Shown here piece by piece: positions 13,776 to 24,300 of a stretch of DNA of 64,000 bases. The notes under the pieces were generated by a model, which saw only the letters and a list, made by a program, of their open reading frames with translations, was not told the DNA's origin and did not search any database. The stretch lies in NCBI GenBank assembly GCA_013399015.1, contig VWZX01007397.1, positions 744,001-808,000 on the forward strand, written 5' to 3'. Each line of letters opens with the position of its first letter. Positions within the stretch are counted from its first letter, which is position 1. This stretch comes from Galbula dea. Taxonomy: Eukaryota; Chordata; Aves; Piciformes; Galbulidae. Both the position numbers and the translations under genes were made by a program.

Positions 13776-13842
13776 GCAGGGGGATTAGAACTAGATAATC
13801 TTTGAGGTCCCTTCCAACTCTGACAATCCTATGATCCTATGA
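13776..13842 (+). mobile_element. CR1 LINE 3' tail
   Basis: Only the last 65 bp or so of a CR1 element: 'gcagggggattagaactagataatctttgaggtcccttccaactc' (written here in parts: G run, 'actagataatc', 'ggtcccttccaa') and the terminal 'cctatgatcctatga'. Extreme 5' truncation is usual for CR1. Confidence 0.85.
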
Positions 13843-14019
13843 ACACCAAAGACCAGCTGTATAATGGGTAAGGTCCCTCTCCACCAAATTCCTTCACTGT
13901 AACCAAGCTCTTCTGGTTCTCTCCATGTAGGTCTGTGACTTAAAAACTTCAACAACCTTTTCCTTACTTATTTCTAACTCAATTTTAGCTGGGATTTAAA
14001 AATGTCTAGCATTGTCCTT

Positions 14020-14088
14020 ATGTGGTGGGGGCTGGAACTAGATGACCTTAAAGGTCTCTTTCAACCCAAACCATTCTGACTTTATGAT
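14020..14088 (+). mobile_element. CR1 LINE 3' tail
   Basis: A second tail-only CR1 copy in the same orientation, 178 bp downstream of the first. It shows 'ggtgggggctggaactagat', 'gaccttaaaggtctctttcaa' and the ending 'ccattctgactttatga'. The 'ttaaaggtc' and 'caacccaaacc' variants differ from the preceding copy, so the two appear to be separate insertions of different subfamilies rather than a duplication. Confidence 0.85.
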
Positions 14089-15240
14089 CAGAAAAGAATC
14101 CAAACACTACAGACACTGCTTCTTCCTTCAGAAACAAACCCAAAACTAGGCTTCTTAATAAGCCTGTAATACAGCAGTCTTGGCCCTGGCTTTAGTCAGC
14201 AATGTTCATTGCCTTTTGGTATTTTGTTATTCATGATAGCTTGTTAAGAAATTCACCTACACAGTTAATATTCTAGGAGTTCAGACTATTCAGATATTCC
14301 CTTTAGAACTGTTGTATTTTTCCACAGATGTTTCCGTCCATGCTGTACTTTGTTAAACCATTCTAAGCCAAATTCTCCAATTTAAGAGCTGACTTCAGTC
14401 TGGGGGATTTCACCTGTTAGGAATACATCTGGATTTAACCAAGCATGGTTTTAAGCCATTCCTACTCAACTAAATCCTATGGGAGTGTCTCTGTTTGCTT
14501 CTCTCTTGCAAGACCAAACCAGCATTTTACACTAACAAGCCCATGTCAAAAGCAGCACAATGGTGGTTTCTCAGGTACTGCTATTCTCCTCTTTGTTTTT
14601 GTGATCTAGAGGTGGATCTCAGAGGCTTCTCTCTTGTCATTGTGACAACATCTCGCCTTTTTGCTTTGTTTGTCTCTTTCTGCCTAGACTATTTCCTGCC
14701 TCTGTTTCTGACTCTTCATATGTGTTTTTCAGAGCAGGATGGTTTCCCAGAAAATTTTATCTGCTGTTAAAAAGTGATTCATATTTTATTTACTCAGTTC
14801 AGTAGCAACCTGTAAATATTTCTGAATCTCTTTGCACCCTGGGAACTTCACAGAGAATAAAACATGGATTTGGATCCATACTACTGAGTAACATCTATCT
14901 AAACTGCAAACCAGCTAATCAGAGTTAGTCTGATGATTTCAGTGTTACAAAGAACAGTTCTTGATTCTGTGATTCTTACAACCTCAGGTCCTTGTCCTAA
15001 GGGTTCATGATAGTTTCAAGTAATAGTTTTTGCTTAATTACAATCATCCTTTCATGAGTGGAATCTCATTTGTGTTAGTAGTCAGACGATTTTAATTGGG
15101 AAAGTTCATTGCAAATAAGTTGTGTTCTCTTGATTTAGGTAATTATACTCACTTAGTAAGTTAATGGCAAGGACTGCTCAGGCTTTTTAAAAACCTTCTA
15201 GCTCTCTGTAGAACAGTTATTAAAAGGAGTGAAGAGTATG
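14089..15240. other. Unique non-coding tract
   Basis: No gene or diagnostic repeat is seen. An 'attctgtgattctta' string near 14965 resembles a CR1 terminal octamer but lacks the upstream core, so it is not called. Confidence 0.5.
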
Positions 15241-15430
15241 CGCTTCTCTTTGATCACTTTAATGAAGCTCGCTGTTTTTATTGTCTGTTCACTGCTATGC
15301 AAAGTGTACTACAGCTGTGTATTAGCTACTAATTAGATTTTTGTTCAAGAAAAGCATAACATAAAAGCAACCTATGTCATAATTAAGATTTTGAACAATA
15401 TTGTTTCTAATGTTTATCAAAGAGCAAGGC
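15241..15430. promoter_or_regulatory. Candidate conserved non-coding element
   Basis: The segment combines an octamer-like ATGCAAA (15297-15303), an E-box CAGCTG (15312-15317) and a TAATTA core in 'ctaattag' (15329-15336). SOX-like 'attgtt' strings lie near 15398. It has no repeat signature. The motif mix suggests an enhancer; this is inference from motif density only. Confidence 0.25.
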
Positions 15431-16160
15431 AAATCTCTCTTAGTTCCTTTTTAATGTCTATGCCTCTTTGCAGAACTCTTGCTTTTGGTCCTTTTTCTGT
15501 GTTTATAAAGACTTATGTTTTGTCAAAGACAAATTAGAGCACAGCCATTGTCACAACCTTTGCCAGCCTGTGCACAGCAACAGAAAGGGGGAAACACTGT
15601 GAGAACAACATGAAGCTGTTATCTCCTGTTGGTCTCAGTTGCAACATTTCCATTTACATTTCTTGCAGCAGAAGTAACAGCATTCTAATAAAGATGTGTA
15701 TGGCCCTTTCCTAAAAATCTGTCCACTTGGGTGCTGAGCAATGTGTAGTCCCAAAGCTGACACATAAATGATGAATAGAAGATGGGAAGCAAGAAGAGGC
15801 AGAGGACAGCAGGAGCTGGAGGAAGGAATGAAGCTAGCAGCACTCCCTGGGCACAGCAGCAGTTGTGCAGAACCTGAATGCTTTATCTTCTCTGGCACTT
15901 CCAGCTCTTGTTTGCTAGCTGCTCTCCTAAATTTCCCCGAGGTTCACCAGACAAGATGCACTGTAAGTACTCAGCTATAGTCTGGGGAATCCATAGCTGC
16001 AGTGCATGCTCAGTGTAGAGCAGTCAGCTCTCAGGAGCTGCTTGTGCTCCTAGTGCACTGTTGACAAACAAAGTTGGTACTCTATCAGGTCTAGTATGCC
16101 AACATGGCATTAATTCTGTCTAACCTTCAGAAATTAGAAGAGGTGGCAATTACACCCTTA
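15431..16160. other. Unique non-coding tract
   Basis: Nothing supportable. A purine-rich patch at 15780-15830 encodes no recognised protein. Confidence 0.5.
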
Positions 16161-16350
16161 AAAAGTCACTTTTGAATTGACTAATTAATCATTCGTTGCC
16201 CATGGCACTAATAAGTCATTAGTTGTGTAGTGCCTCATTATAAAGTGCAATATGTAGAAGGACTCATTTATGCAGAACCTTGCTGAATGTTGATTAGGTT
16301 ATTTATAGATAATACGTGCTTGTTGTGATCAATTGTGACTTACATCACTG
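16161..16350. promoter_or_regulatory. Candidate conserved non-coding element
   Basis: AT-rich and repeat-free. It has 'ctaattaatcatt' (TAATTA at 16182-16187), a small inverted repeat actaat/attagt (16207-16212 and 16218-16223, 5-nt loop), and further homeodomain-like and AP-1-like strings. It resembles deeply conserved non-coding DNA in texture, but conservation could not be tested. Confidence 0.22.
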
Positions 16351-17279
16351 TGAATGTGGTTTTTCTGTGGAAGTGTAAGAAGGTAAAGACTCTTATAAGG
16401 GATCTGTACAATTACAGTGTTAGAAAAGAAGCAGTTAATACAATCTCTCTTTCAGTACTATATCCTCCAGAGAAAGGGATCTTTTGTCTTGCTACATTAA
16501 TATCTGGTCCCATTTGCTCTTTAGTTTTGGCTTTCAATTTCTCCTTGAGTTATTCATGCTTCCTGAAGAACTCTGCAGTGTAAGAACTAAAGTAAAATAC
16601 ATGTTGTAAACAGACTTCAATGCGTGAAGGCACTTCAGTAGCTTTATTCCAGTTTTATAGGCTAATGTTCTAAAGGCTTCAAATCTATCAGAAGTCAAAT
16701 GTATCAGATATATTAACCTGTGTTTCGAAGTACTGTCTGAATTTAAAAGAGGCACGATTACCCCAAAGAAAAAGAGGAAGAGAGGAAAAAGATGGCAGCA
16801 GGAGTAAGTACCAACATTTGCCAATTCAGAGTCACTGAAGTTAGGTTTTAATTGTTCCCTTTTGATTCTAGCCTCGAGAACAGAATTTACAACCAAACAA
16901 TTCAAAGCATGTGTATTTCCCTATGAAGAGAATAAGTACAGAGTGAAAACTCATCAACTCTTCTTCAGTGTGGGAAGCCTGCAGGAGGTTTTACCCCAAT
17001 TTTCCACAGAAATTCCTTATCCGTACAGGATTAGATCATCAAGGGCATGGCATTGGAGCTCCAGATTAGTTGCTGTGCCTTCAGCCAAAGTCCAGTCCTG
17101 TTGTTAGTTGCAGTGGAAAACCCCACTAGGTATATCCCAGCCTCTTGTGGTTGACAGACTTCCACACCCAGGCTGCCACAGAGAGGAAAGGAGGGGTGGA
17201 AAGAGTAGGAGGAAATGGCTATCTGGAGGGATTCCAGTTCTCATTCTGGAAGAAAATAATAAAAGGGGGGTGTAGGGGT
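16351..17279. other. Unique non-coding tract
   Basis: No gene is supported. A polypurine patch at 16760-16810 and a moderately GC-rich patch at 17100-17230 lead into the antisense CR1 fragment. Confidence 0.5.
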
Positions 17280-17625
17280 GAGAGGAGCATCTGGACTCTC
17301 TCCAACAGCTTCATCTTTGTCCTATATTGTGGTGCCCAAAGTGCCCCCAACACTGGAGGTGAGGCCACAGCAACCCAGAGCAGAGTGGAGTAGCACCTCT
17401 ATCCATCAGCTACCAGTGCAGTGCCTGATGCACCCCAGGACAGGGTTGGCCCTTCTGGCTGCCAGGGCTCACTGCTGACTCATCTGCAACTTGCCATGGA
17501 CCAGAACCCCCAGACCTCTCTGTGGGGCTGCTCTCCAGCCTCTCCTTCTCCAGTCTGTAGGTACATCCAGGGTGGTCCTGTCCCAGGTGCAGAATCTGGT
17601 ACTTGCCCTTGTTCAACTTTATATT
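17280..17625 (-). mobile_element. CR1 LINE 3'-region fragment (antisense), lacking the terminal tail
   Basis: On the minus strand this matches the segment of CR1 upstream of its terminal tail. On the plus strand it shows in order 'ctctctccaacagcttcat', 'tgtggtgcccaaagtgc', 'ctcactgctgactcatctgcaacttgcc' (in parts), 'agaacccccag', and 'tccagcctctccttctccagtctgtag'. It ends 'aggtgcagaatctggtacttgcccttgttcaac' (in parts). The GC content is higher than the flanks. The terminal 3' tail is absent, so the copy was broken after insertion or by the insertion process. Confidence 0.8.
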
Positions 17626-17680
17626 ATTTAAAAATCAAAGGAAAAATATTTCCTAATCCAGTTAAATTAAACTCAATTAG

Positions 17681-17880
17681 AACCTATTCAGTCACCTTCA
17701 TAACTATTTTAAATGATGATTGTGCAATACTTGCATGATCAAAGTTAATGTAATATTTATGCAATCAAAGTTAATGTTAAGACATATAATGATTTTACAA
17801 GATGGACTGTGAATATAAATGACAAATTAACATAATTATTAAAGATCATAATATTTGCATGGAGAGAAAATATTTTTTGC
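17681..17880. promoter_or_regulatory. Candidate enhancer with duplicated TCF/LEF-like motif
   Basis: The 14-mer 'atcaaagttaatgt' occurs twice (17738-17751 and 17764-17777, 26-bp period). It contains an ATCAAAG TCF/LEF-type core fused to GTTAAT. Each copy is preceded by 'tgca'. C/EBP-like sites 'attgtgcaat' (17719-17728) and 'ttatgcaat' (17757-17765), a TAATTA (17833-17838) and a perfect octamer ATTTGCAT (17853-17860) lie in the same 200 bp. No transposon signature is present. This is the best enhancer candidate in the window, but it rests on motif reading alone. Confidence 0.35.
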
Positions 17881-20800
17881 AGAAGTAATGGTTTGTCTCA
17901 TTATCTCCAAGAAGATTCCATGTATTATTTATTTTATGGGAAAGCTTCCATATGCCAGCTTGTGATTTGACCTTGTTGAGTGATTTTCTGCAACAGCAGC
18001 AGTAAAAGAGGGGTGGGTTTGTTTTAATAGAATGATATTTAAGTACATGGAGAGTTCTGTCTTCAGTGGCTCCTCCTCCTCACTTCATGAGTCCAATCCG
18101 TCTTGGTCTTTGACTTGAACTGGAACATAACAGACCTGTGAACTGTCCTCTTGTCTTTCAAGTTGTTACTCTAGTGACACATTTTATGGAGTTGCCTTGT
18201 CTGAAAGAAAAATAAAGGAGACAAAAAGCCTGAGGGGACTGCATGCACCTTCCCCAGAGCTGAGGTCCATGGTGGATCTTCCTCTCCCCACACCCTGGGA
18301 AAGGTCTTCCTCAGCCCCCGAGACAGAGCCACCAAGGGAGGGACATGCTGCACAGATGTCTCCTGTCACAGCAAACCAAGAAGCAATGCCACTGTGCCTG
18401 GCTTCTCCCCTGCAGAAAGAGGAGGGCATTTCTCACGTCCTTCTCTTCTCTTGCACTCACATGCCAAGGAAGTATTATCAGGCTTGGTTTCATTTGGAAA
18501 TAGAAACCGGGGAGAAGCCACAAAGATGAAATCTCACCAAATCCTAAGCTTTGCAAAGGTTTTGCATTCTAAACTTGTACATGAGCTCATCAGGAAAGTG
18601 AGAGGTTGCCTTCCTTCCTAAGAAGCTCACGAACTGTTTATCCATTCTCAATTAGTGAACCTAGAAGAACATTTCTAATTTACCTTATTATTTCTATTAA
18701 TTATACTCTAATTTTTTCCAGCTGTCTTTTGGTTTTGTCCCAAGAGCCTGCTTCTTAAAAATCCCAAATATCTTCCACCTGCTCAAGACTTATTTAGATC
18801 TGAGGCCTCTCAAAACCTCACCAAATATCAAAGAGAGAGATGTTTGCCTGGGTTGTTGTGGGCTTAACCATTCCGTACAAAGAGGATCTCTGCTCATGGT
18901 TCCATGCCACAGACAGAAACAGTTATCAGTTAATCCTAATCAGGATTTGTGGAGGGCAGAAGTGGCTTTAAGACTAGAATCAGTGACAGACCTGCTTCTG
19001 ATTTCCCATTCAGACAGTGAACCCTTGACTGTTTCAATGCAGCTGGTCCCACAGGTGTTGGCATCTTTAAACATACCTGGTTGGTAATGGTGAAGGTGAA
19101 ATGGACTGGTTAGATTCTGTGGAGTCTGTTGATATGCTTTGTACATACACATGACCATGGACATGGACACATCAGATGATGCTTCCTCATCATTTGTGCC
19201 AGCAATAGCACCAGTGAACCTTCTGCACACCCCTTTGTAAAGATACTGTACATGCAGTACAGTATTGTACTGACACCAACTCTGCTGTGCTCAGACAATA
19301 AAAAATAATGAGAGGCTGTCCTAGAACTGTATAATTTATGAATACAATAGTTAGTGCAGGAGACTGTCTTTGCCCTCATGCAAATTATTTATTTTGTGCC
19401 TACTTATAGTGTACCCTTGAAAATTAAATTGAAATTATTGAATGCCTTAAAGCCTGGCTATCATGGACCAGCTGTCCCTGTCAGCTGGCTCCTCAGCCAG
19501 TGCAGGCTGCAGATCACAACTGTGTTTGACCCTGACTGGGAGGGTATTTTGGGAATTGTGCCAGTGGAATGAACAAGTTGTACTGAGGAGATCATACCCT
19601 TTGTAACTGGTGAAATTAAGACCACAGAAATAATCACAGTTACACAATGATGATTTCTGTTTCAAAAACTGTGGGAGACAGAAAAAACTTGGAAGAAAAA
19701 TCCCATACCCAATCTGCATCCTATTTTTCTCTCCAAACATTCTGTCTTCCTGCTTTTCTTTCTCCCTCCCTCTCCCCTTTTTTAATCCTATCCTCTAAAA
19801 TATTACTGCCTTTCCTAGATGTCTTGAAGCTCTTTCTAGCCTGCCACTGTCCTACAGCATGCCCACCAGATGCTGCTCTGGCTTTCAGTCTTGTCTCCTT
19901 CCTTATTAGCCGAAAGCTTCTGGCAAAAAATGGTTTGTTTATTTATTCTTGGGGAAATCATGTGGCACAGGCTGCTGCTGTGTCTCACATCACTGTACTT
20001 TTTTAATATCAGATTGGAACCTTTGAGAATTGTAGATGTTGTTTCTTCCCTGTGACTAATATCATTAAGTGCATGCTAAGATTCCTTCATGTACAGGTCT
20101 CTGATGAGGGCTGTTACCCTAGCCCAATGGGGTTTCACTGGGGAACTTCTTTCACATGAAAACAGAAATCATGCAGATGCTTTTTCTACACATATACATC
20201 CCCACACACACTGTCTCCCCTCTTCAACTGTTCAGTTTATGCCTGGATTGCCAAAACATCCTTTTTCTGTAGCCTTGAAACTAACAGCTGTCACCTTGTC
20301 ATGATGTATGCTGATGCTGAGCCATTTTATTGACCCCATAGCCATAAGATCTGTGTGGGTTTAGGACTCTTCAGATGCACATAGTCCCCCAGACACATAT
20401 ATCCCCAGCTGGTTCCCTCACACTCAGCAGACCTTTCCAATATGCACTTTTGTGATTTCATCCATAACCTAAATGTCCATCCCATAAGTACCTGCCAAGC
20501 TGTCTGCCTTCAAGTCACCAGTTCTGCTTTTCCTTTGCTGCAATGCTTACACAACCCCTGACAAAACTACTGTCACTCACACTGACTGATGCTACCTCGT
20601 GGTGCCTTGGCAGTCTCTGCCTGCCTGCACTTGCCATTGAGCTGTCTTAAATCTGAATTTCCGGCCTCTGTTCTTCTGCCTGCACCATGCTTAGTACAGC
20701 AGACACAGGAGCCCTGACTGTGCTGCTGCAAGGCTTTATACTCACAACAAACTAGAATAATGATTTAAAGGTACCTGGTGCCTAGATTATCTTGCTAATA

Positions 20801-22620
20801 AGGGAAACAGAAAGAGGTATTACTGAAACAACACTGTTTTCTTTTTAAATGCTATGATAGTTCTTTCTTTTCTGGGATTGTCTGAAGAAATCTCATTTTA
20901 CCTTGAACAAAGCAGATTTTTCCTTGAGAAGTTTAGGTATAGGTAGGATTTACCATAAAAATTGCCCTACTTAAATACTTCCATCTTCAGATTTTAATTC
21001 AAAATTCAGAGTAGTGTTTTGGTGATAATGAAGTAATATCATAATCCAAGTTCTTTGATCTGTTTCCCCTGGGAGGGAAAAAGGAGGGAAAGGGCAGAAG
21101 CGTGTTCACTGTGCAAGTGCACGTGCCTTCCTGCTTTCAGGAACATCACCCAGCCTCTGCTCCACAGCCCTCCGAGAGCTGCCTGCTCGTGGCGCTTACC
21201 CAAGCTGCTTTCCTCGTTGCTGAACTCAAAATGCTCTCTCACCTTGGCATAGCTTCAACTATGTCAGTTAAAGCAGGAAGAGGGAAAGTCAGGCCAACAG
21301 CAAGAACACCTTTCCTGGAGAGACACAGTGCTGACCCAGAAATACCACCAAGCAGCCAGAAGATCGCTGCTCCACACGATGTGGTTGTAATAGAGGAGGA
21401 ATGATCTAGTGGTGTCTGTGCATAGTCAGTCACTGTTATGTGTCCTGCTGTCACACTGTGTGCTCACAAGAAAGATTTACATCAGGGAAAGGAGAAATAA
21501 TGGGCAGTATGTGAAATGTTCTGCTTGCTACTCTCTAATACAGTGGAGTGCAACATTTAATCACTGACAAGCATCATTCTTGTATTATGAATAATCCATA
21601 TGGAGAGGACATTGCTTGCAGTAGGAGTTTTACTGGCTTATTTTAGCTGTGCATTTTCATACATTTGGGTATGTTAATAACAATAATGCTTTCCTCTGCA
21701 GAAATGCAAATGTAGAAAAATGTTATAGTCAAGGCTTTTCCAGCAAGGGTTCAGAAGAGGTTCAGGAAGTAAAGGACATGCCTTTATAGTAAGGATTTAC
21801 TTAAAATTCTTCATGTTGGCAACAAACATTTTTTGGAGGTTTTTTTAACATTATTATTGTTGTACACAGTTGTACAAGGTGTCAACAGGCTTTTTGTTCT
21901 GCTTGTTATGTATATAAAATACACAGAGATTACTCCAAATCATAAGTGTGGTAAACTTGAGGTAAGAAAGACAGAAAAATATCCAATACGGAAAGACCCA
22001 TTTTCTTTGTTTGTATCCAGGTGGTATTAGGTAGCATCTCAAAAGCATTCATCTTTGGCCTGACTTTGTTTCCAGAGGCGTCCACTCAGCCATGGGATTC
22101 TATGAAACTGCTGATTGAAAACCCTACCCAAGGTGCAAAGGAGAAAACAAAAAGCCAAGTCAAAACTCAGCATGGTTTAGTTGGCTATTTTTGTATTTGT
22201 GTCTTCTGAAAAGCCAGCAGCCCCAGTTCTCATGATAATCAAAAGGTTCATTTTTCCATTTGTTAAATTATTAACCTACACTAAACTTACATTAAATCGG
22301 TGAAAATTTGGAGATTATCCATGCTGTCAGCAGTTAATACAGAAAAAGATGAAACCATTAAGTTCACCTAGAAGCCTGAGTGCAAGTCCATTATGGAAAA
22401 GCATAATGCAATATTCTTGTTCATCTGTCAGTGGCCAGAAGAGGCAAATGCCAGGTACTTCCTAAAGGTGGGACACAGGAAAGGTAGAGTTGATGATGTT
22501 TGTATGTTAACAAGATGCCTTACTCATTACACACACTTTTGATTTTAACGTACCCCACAAGAAAAGAAGATTCTCTAACGTTCTTTCAAAGCTCCTTCTT
22601 TGATAGGACAGTGTAACATG
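17881..22620. other. Long unique non-coding tract
   Basis: No gene or diagnostic repeat could be supported. GC-richer patches at 18240-18330 and 21060-21200 contain overlapping open frames on both strands, but none resembles a known protein. Overlapping inverted repeats at 19243-19271 are listed separately. Confidence 0.5.
19243..19271. repeat. Two overlapping short inverted repeats
   Basis: The arms atactgta (19243-19250) and tacagtat (19258-19265) enclose a 7-nt loop. Agtaca (19256-19261) and tgtact (19266-19271) enclose a 4-nt loop. The two hairpins share bases and are mutually exclusive. No function is recognised. Confidence 0.5.
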
Positions 22621-22712
22621 TCACAGAATCACAGGATATTAGGAGTTGGAAGGGACCTGGAAAGATCATCTAGTCCAACCCCCCTGCCACAGCAGGGTTC
22701 CCTAGACCAGGT
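22621..22712 (-). mobile_element. CR1 LINE 3' tail (antisense)
   Basis: The plus strand begins 'tcacagaatcacaggatatt', the reverse complement of the CR1 terminal octamers, followed by 'ggagttggaagggacctgg' and 'agatcatctagtccaacccc'. It ends in 'cagcagggttccctagacca'. The diagnostic 'tctaggga-ccctgctgtggcaggggg' spelling on the minus strand is shared with the tails at 30.8, 46.0 and 63.6 kb, marking one CR1 subfamily. Confidence 0.92.
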
Positions 22713-24110
22713 CACTGATAAACACGTTGTTGTGGGACGTTCGTGTTGCCAGTTGAAATGAAATGTCTACTTGTTGTGTGTATTCATGCAGTTCAGTTTG
22801 GACCTGAATAGTAAGAATATATTTAATAGTCTGCTTCAATCATACTGCGTCATTATGTATTACAAAAGATCTCAGCATTTGTCAAATCCATTCATTAAAC
22901 ATGACACTTGCAAGGATGGAGCAGGGTTTTTCTTGTACTAGCTCTCCACTGGGAACAGCATATTTCACAGTGAATTTTGCCTGATGAAGTGATAGCAGTG
23001 TTGAGCTATTTTAAAATATATTTCCCATTTTTCCACAGTGCTTATAATGATTGGAGACTAATGCAAATGTCACTCCCTGTAAAACTGAAGTTTTAATGAG
23101 AGGAAATTAACTGATTCAGTATTGTTGGTAATGTAACTATAAAAGTCTTTAAGATGCTGATTCAAAAAGTCTTCCATTAAAAGAAATCTATTTAACATAC
23201 ATAGCTCTCATTTTCCTACCTGAGATTGCCAAATTCTCTAAGTCTACTCTCTAGAACATTGGTATTTCACCTCCTGTGGTAAAAAAAAAAAAAAAAAAAG
23301 AAAAAAAACAAAGACAAAAAAGGGCATGTTTGTATGGCTGTGGTTACAATATTTTGCTTTTCCTCTGTCAAAGTGCATGTGTCTGCTATACATAATGAGT
23401 AATAAATATGAATATTAATAGAAGTTTTTATAAGTTATTCATACCTTAACCCTAGTCCAAGTCACAAGTTTTTAAGTATTTTCACTTAGCAGCTTTTTCT
23501 TTAGTAGTGCAGCATTCACAGCAGGGCATGATAAGTGGAAAAAAAAAGATTTGTTGCATGGTCACTGAGAATTTTGTCATTTCAGAAGTCCCACCAGGAG
23601 GAGAGGGAGAACCTGCTCAGGGGCCTTTGTGATGTTCAGTGTTGGTTCTGTGTACCATAGGGGTAGATGAGGTACAGAGCCTCTGACAGGTGGGTTTGTG
23701 TGCTTGGCTGTCAGGTGATTCAGTGCCACTGCAGTTGTCAGACTGTACCTGAGAGAAGGAAGGTAAAAGAAAGAAAGAAGCACGAATGATGAGAGAAGAA
23801 AATGCCACAGGAATACTTCCACCAGGTGACATACTGTCCTCAGAACCAGGGCTTAACTGCCAGGCTGGATTTGTGCACAAACCAGCATCTGTTTAACATC
23901 CCCAAAATCTCAGCCCTTCCTGTGAGGGTACTGATCCTCCCTGGTATTCATTATACCACTGAGAAATAACAGCCTAGCAAGGGCACCTGGCTAACAGCAC
24001 TAATCCATAGCTGTTAGGGGATGGGAAGCCTTCTATAATAGCTGCTAATTTGGGGTATCTGGAGGCCAGGAATGATGTTTAACAAAACAGACTTAACTTT
24101 TTCTGGCTTT
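22713..24110. other. Unique non-coding tract with a poly-A run
   Basis: No gene is supported. The A-rich run at 23281-23321 is listed separately. A purine-rich patch at 23740-23790 ('gagagaaggaagg...gaaagaaagaag') is simple-sequence-like. Confidence 0.5.
23281..23321. repeat. A-rich homopolymer tract
   Basis: Nineteen uninterrupted A residues (23281-23299), then A8 and interrupted A runs to about 23321. No AATAAA lies just upstream and no recognisable retrogene precedes it, so I call it low-complexity DNA rather than a retrocopy tail. Confidence 0.85.
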
Positions 24111-24300
24111 TCCTGCAGTATAGGCATCTCTTAATTGTACAGGAAAAACCCTAATTATTAATAACTAATGATAAGAACTAATCAAGTCATATATTAATTA
24201 ATTTCATTCTCTTTCCCATGGTAATATCTCCAGCTCATTTATATTTGATTTGCATGAAGTATAAATGAACCTTAAGGGCTGCATTAATTAAATAACATGA
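24111..24300. promoter_or_regulatory. Candidate conserved non-coding element, octamer plus TAATTA cluster
   Basis: Three TAATTA cores (24152-24157, 24195-24200, 24285-24290) and a perfect octamer ATTTGCAT (24248-24255) fall within 140 bp, in repeat-free sequence. POU-homeodomain factors bind octamers and homeodomain factors bind TAATTA, so a developmental or neural enhancer is plausible. The evidence is motif content only. Confidence 0.3.

Noticed and set aside
14960..14980. CR1-like terminal octamer 'attctgtgattctta'
   Set aside because: No upstream CR1 core; too short to call.
23281..23321. Poly-A tail of a processed pseudogene
   Set aside because: No upstream polyadenylation signal, no coding remnant, no flanking direct repeats.
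23577..23770. Possible exon between 'tttcag' and 'aaggtaaaag'
   Set aside because: All three forward frames contain stops, so it could not be an internal coding exon.
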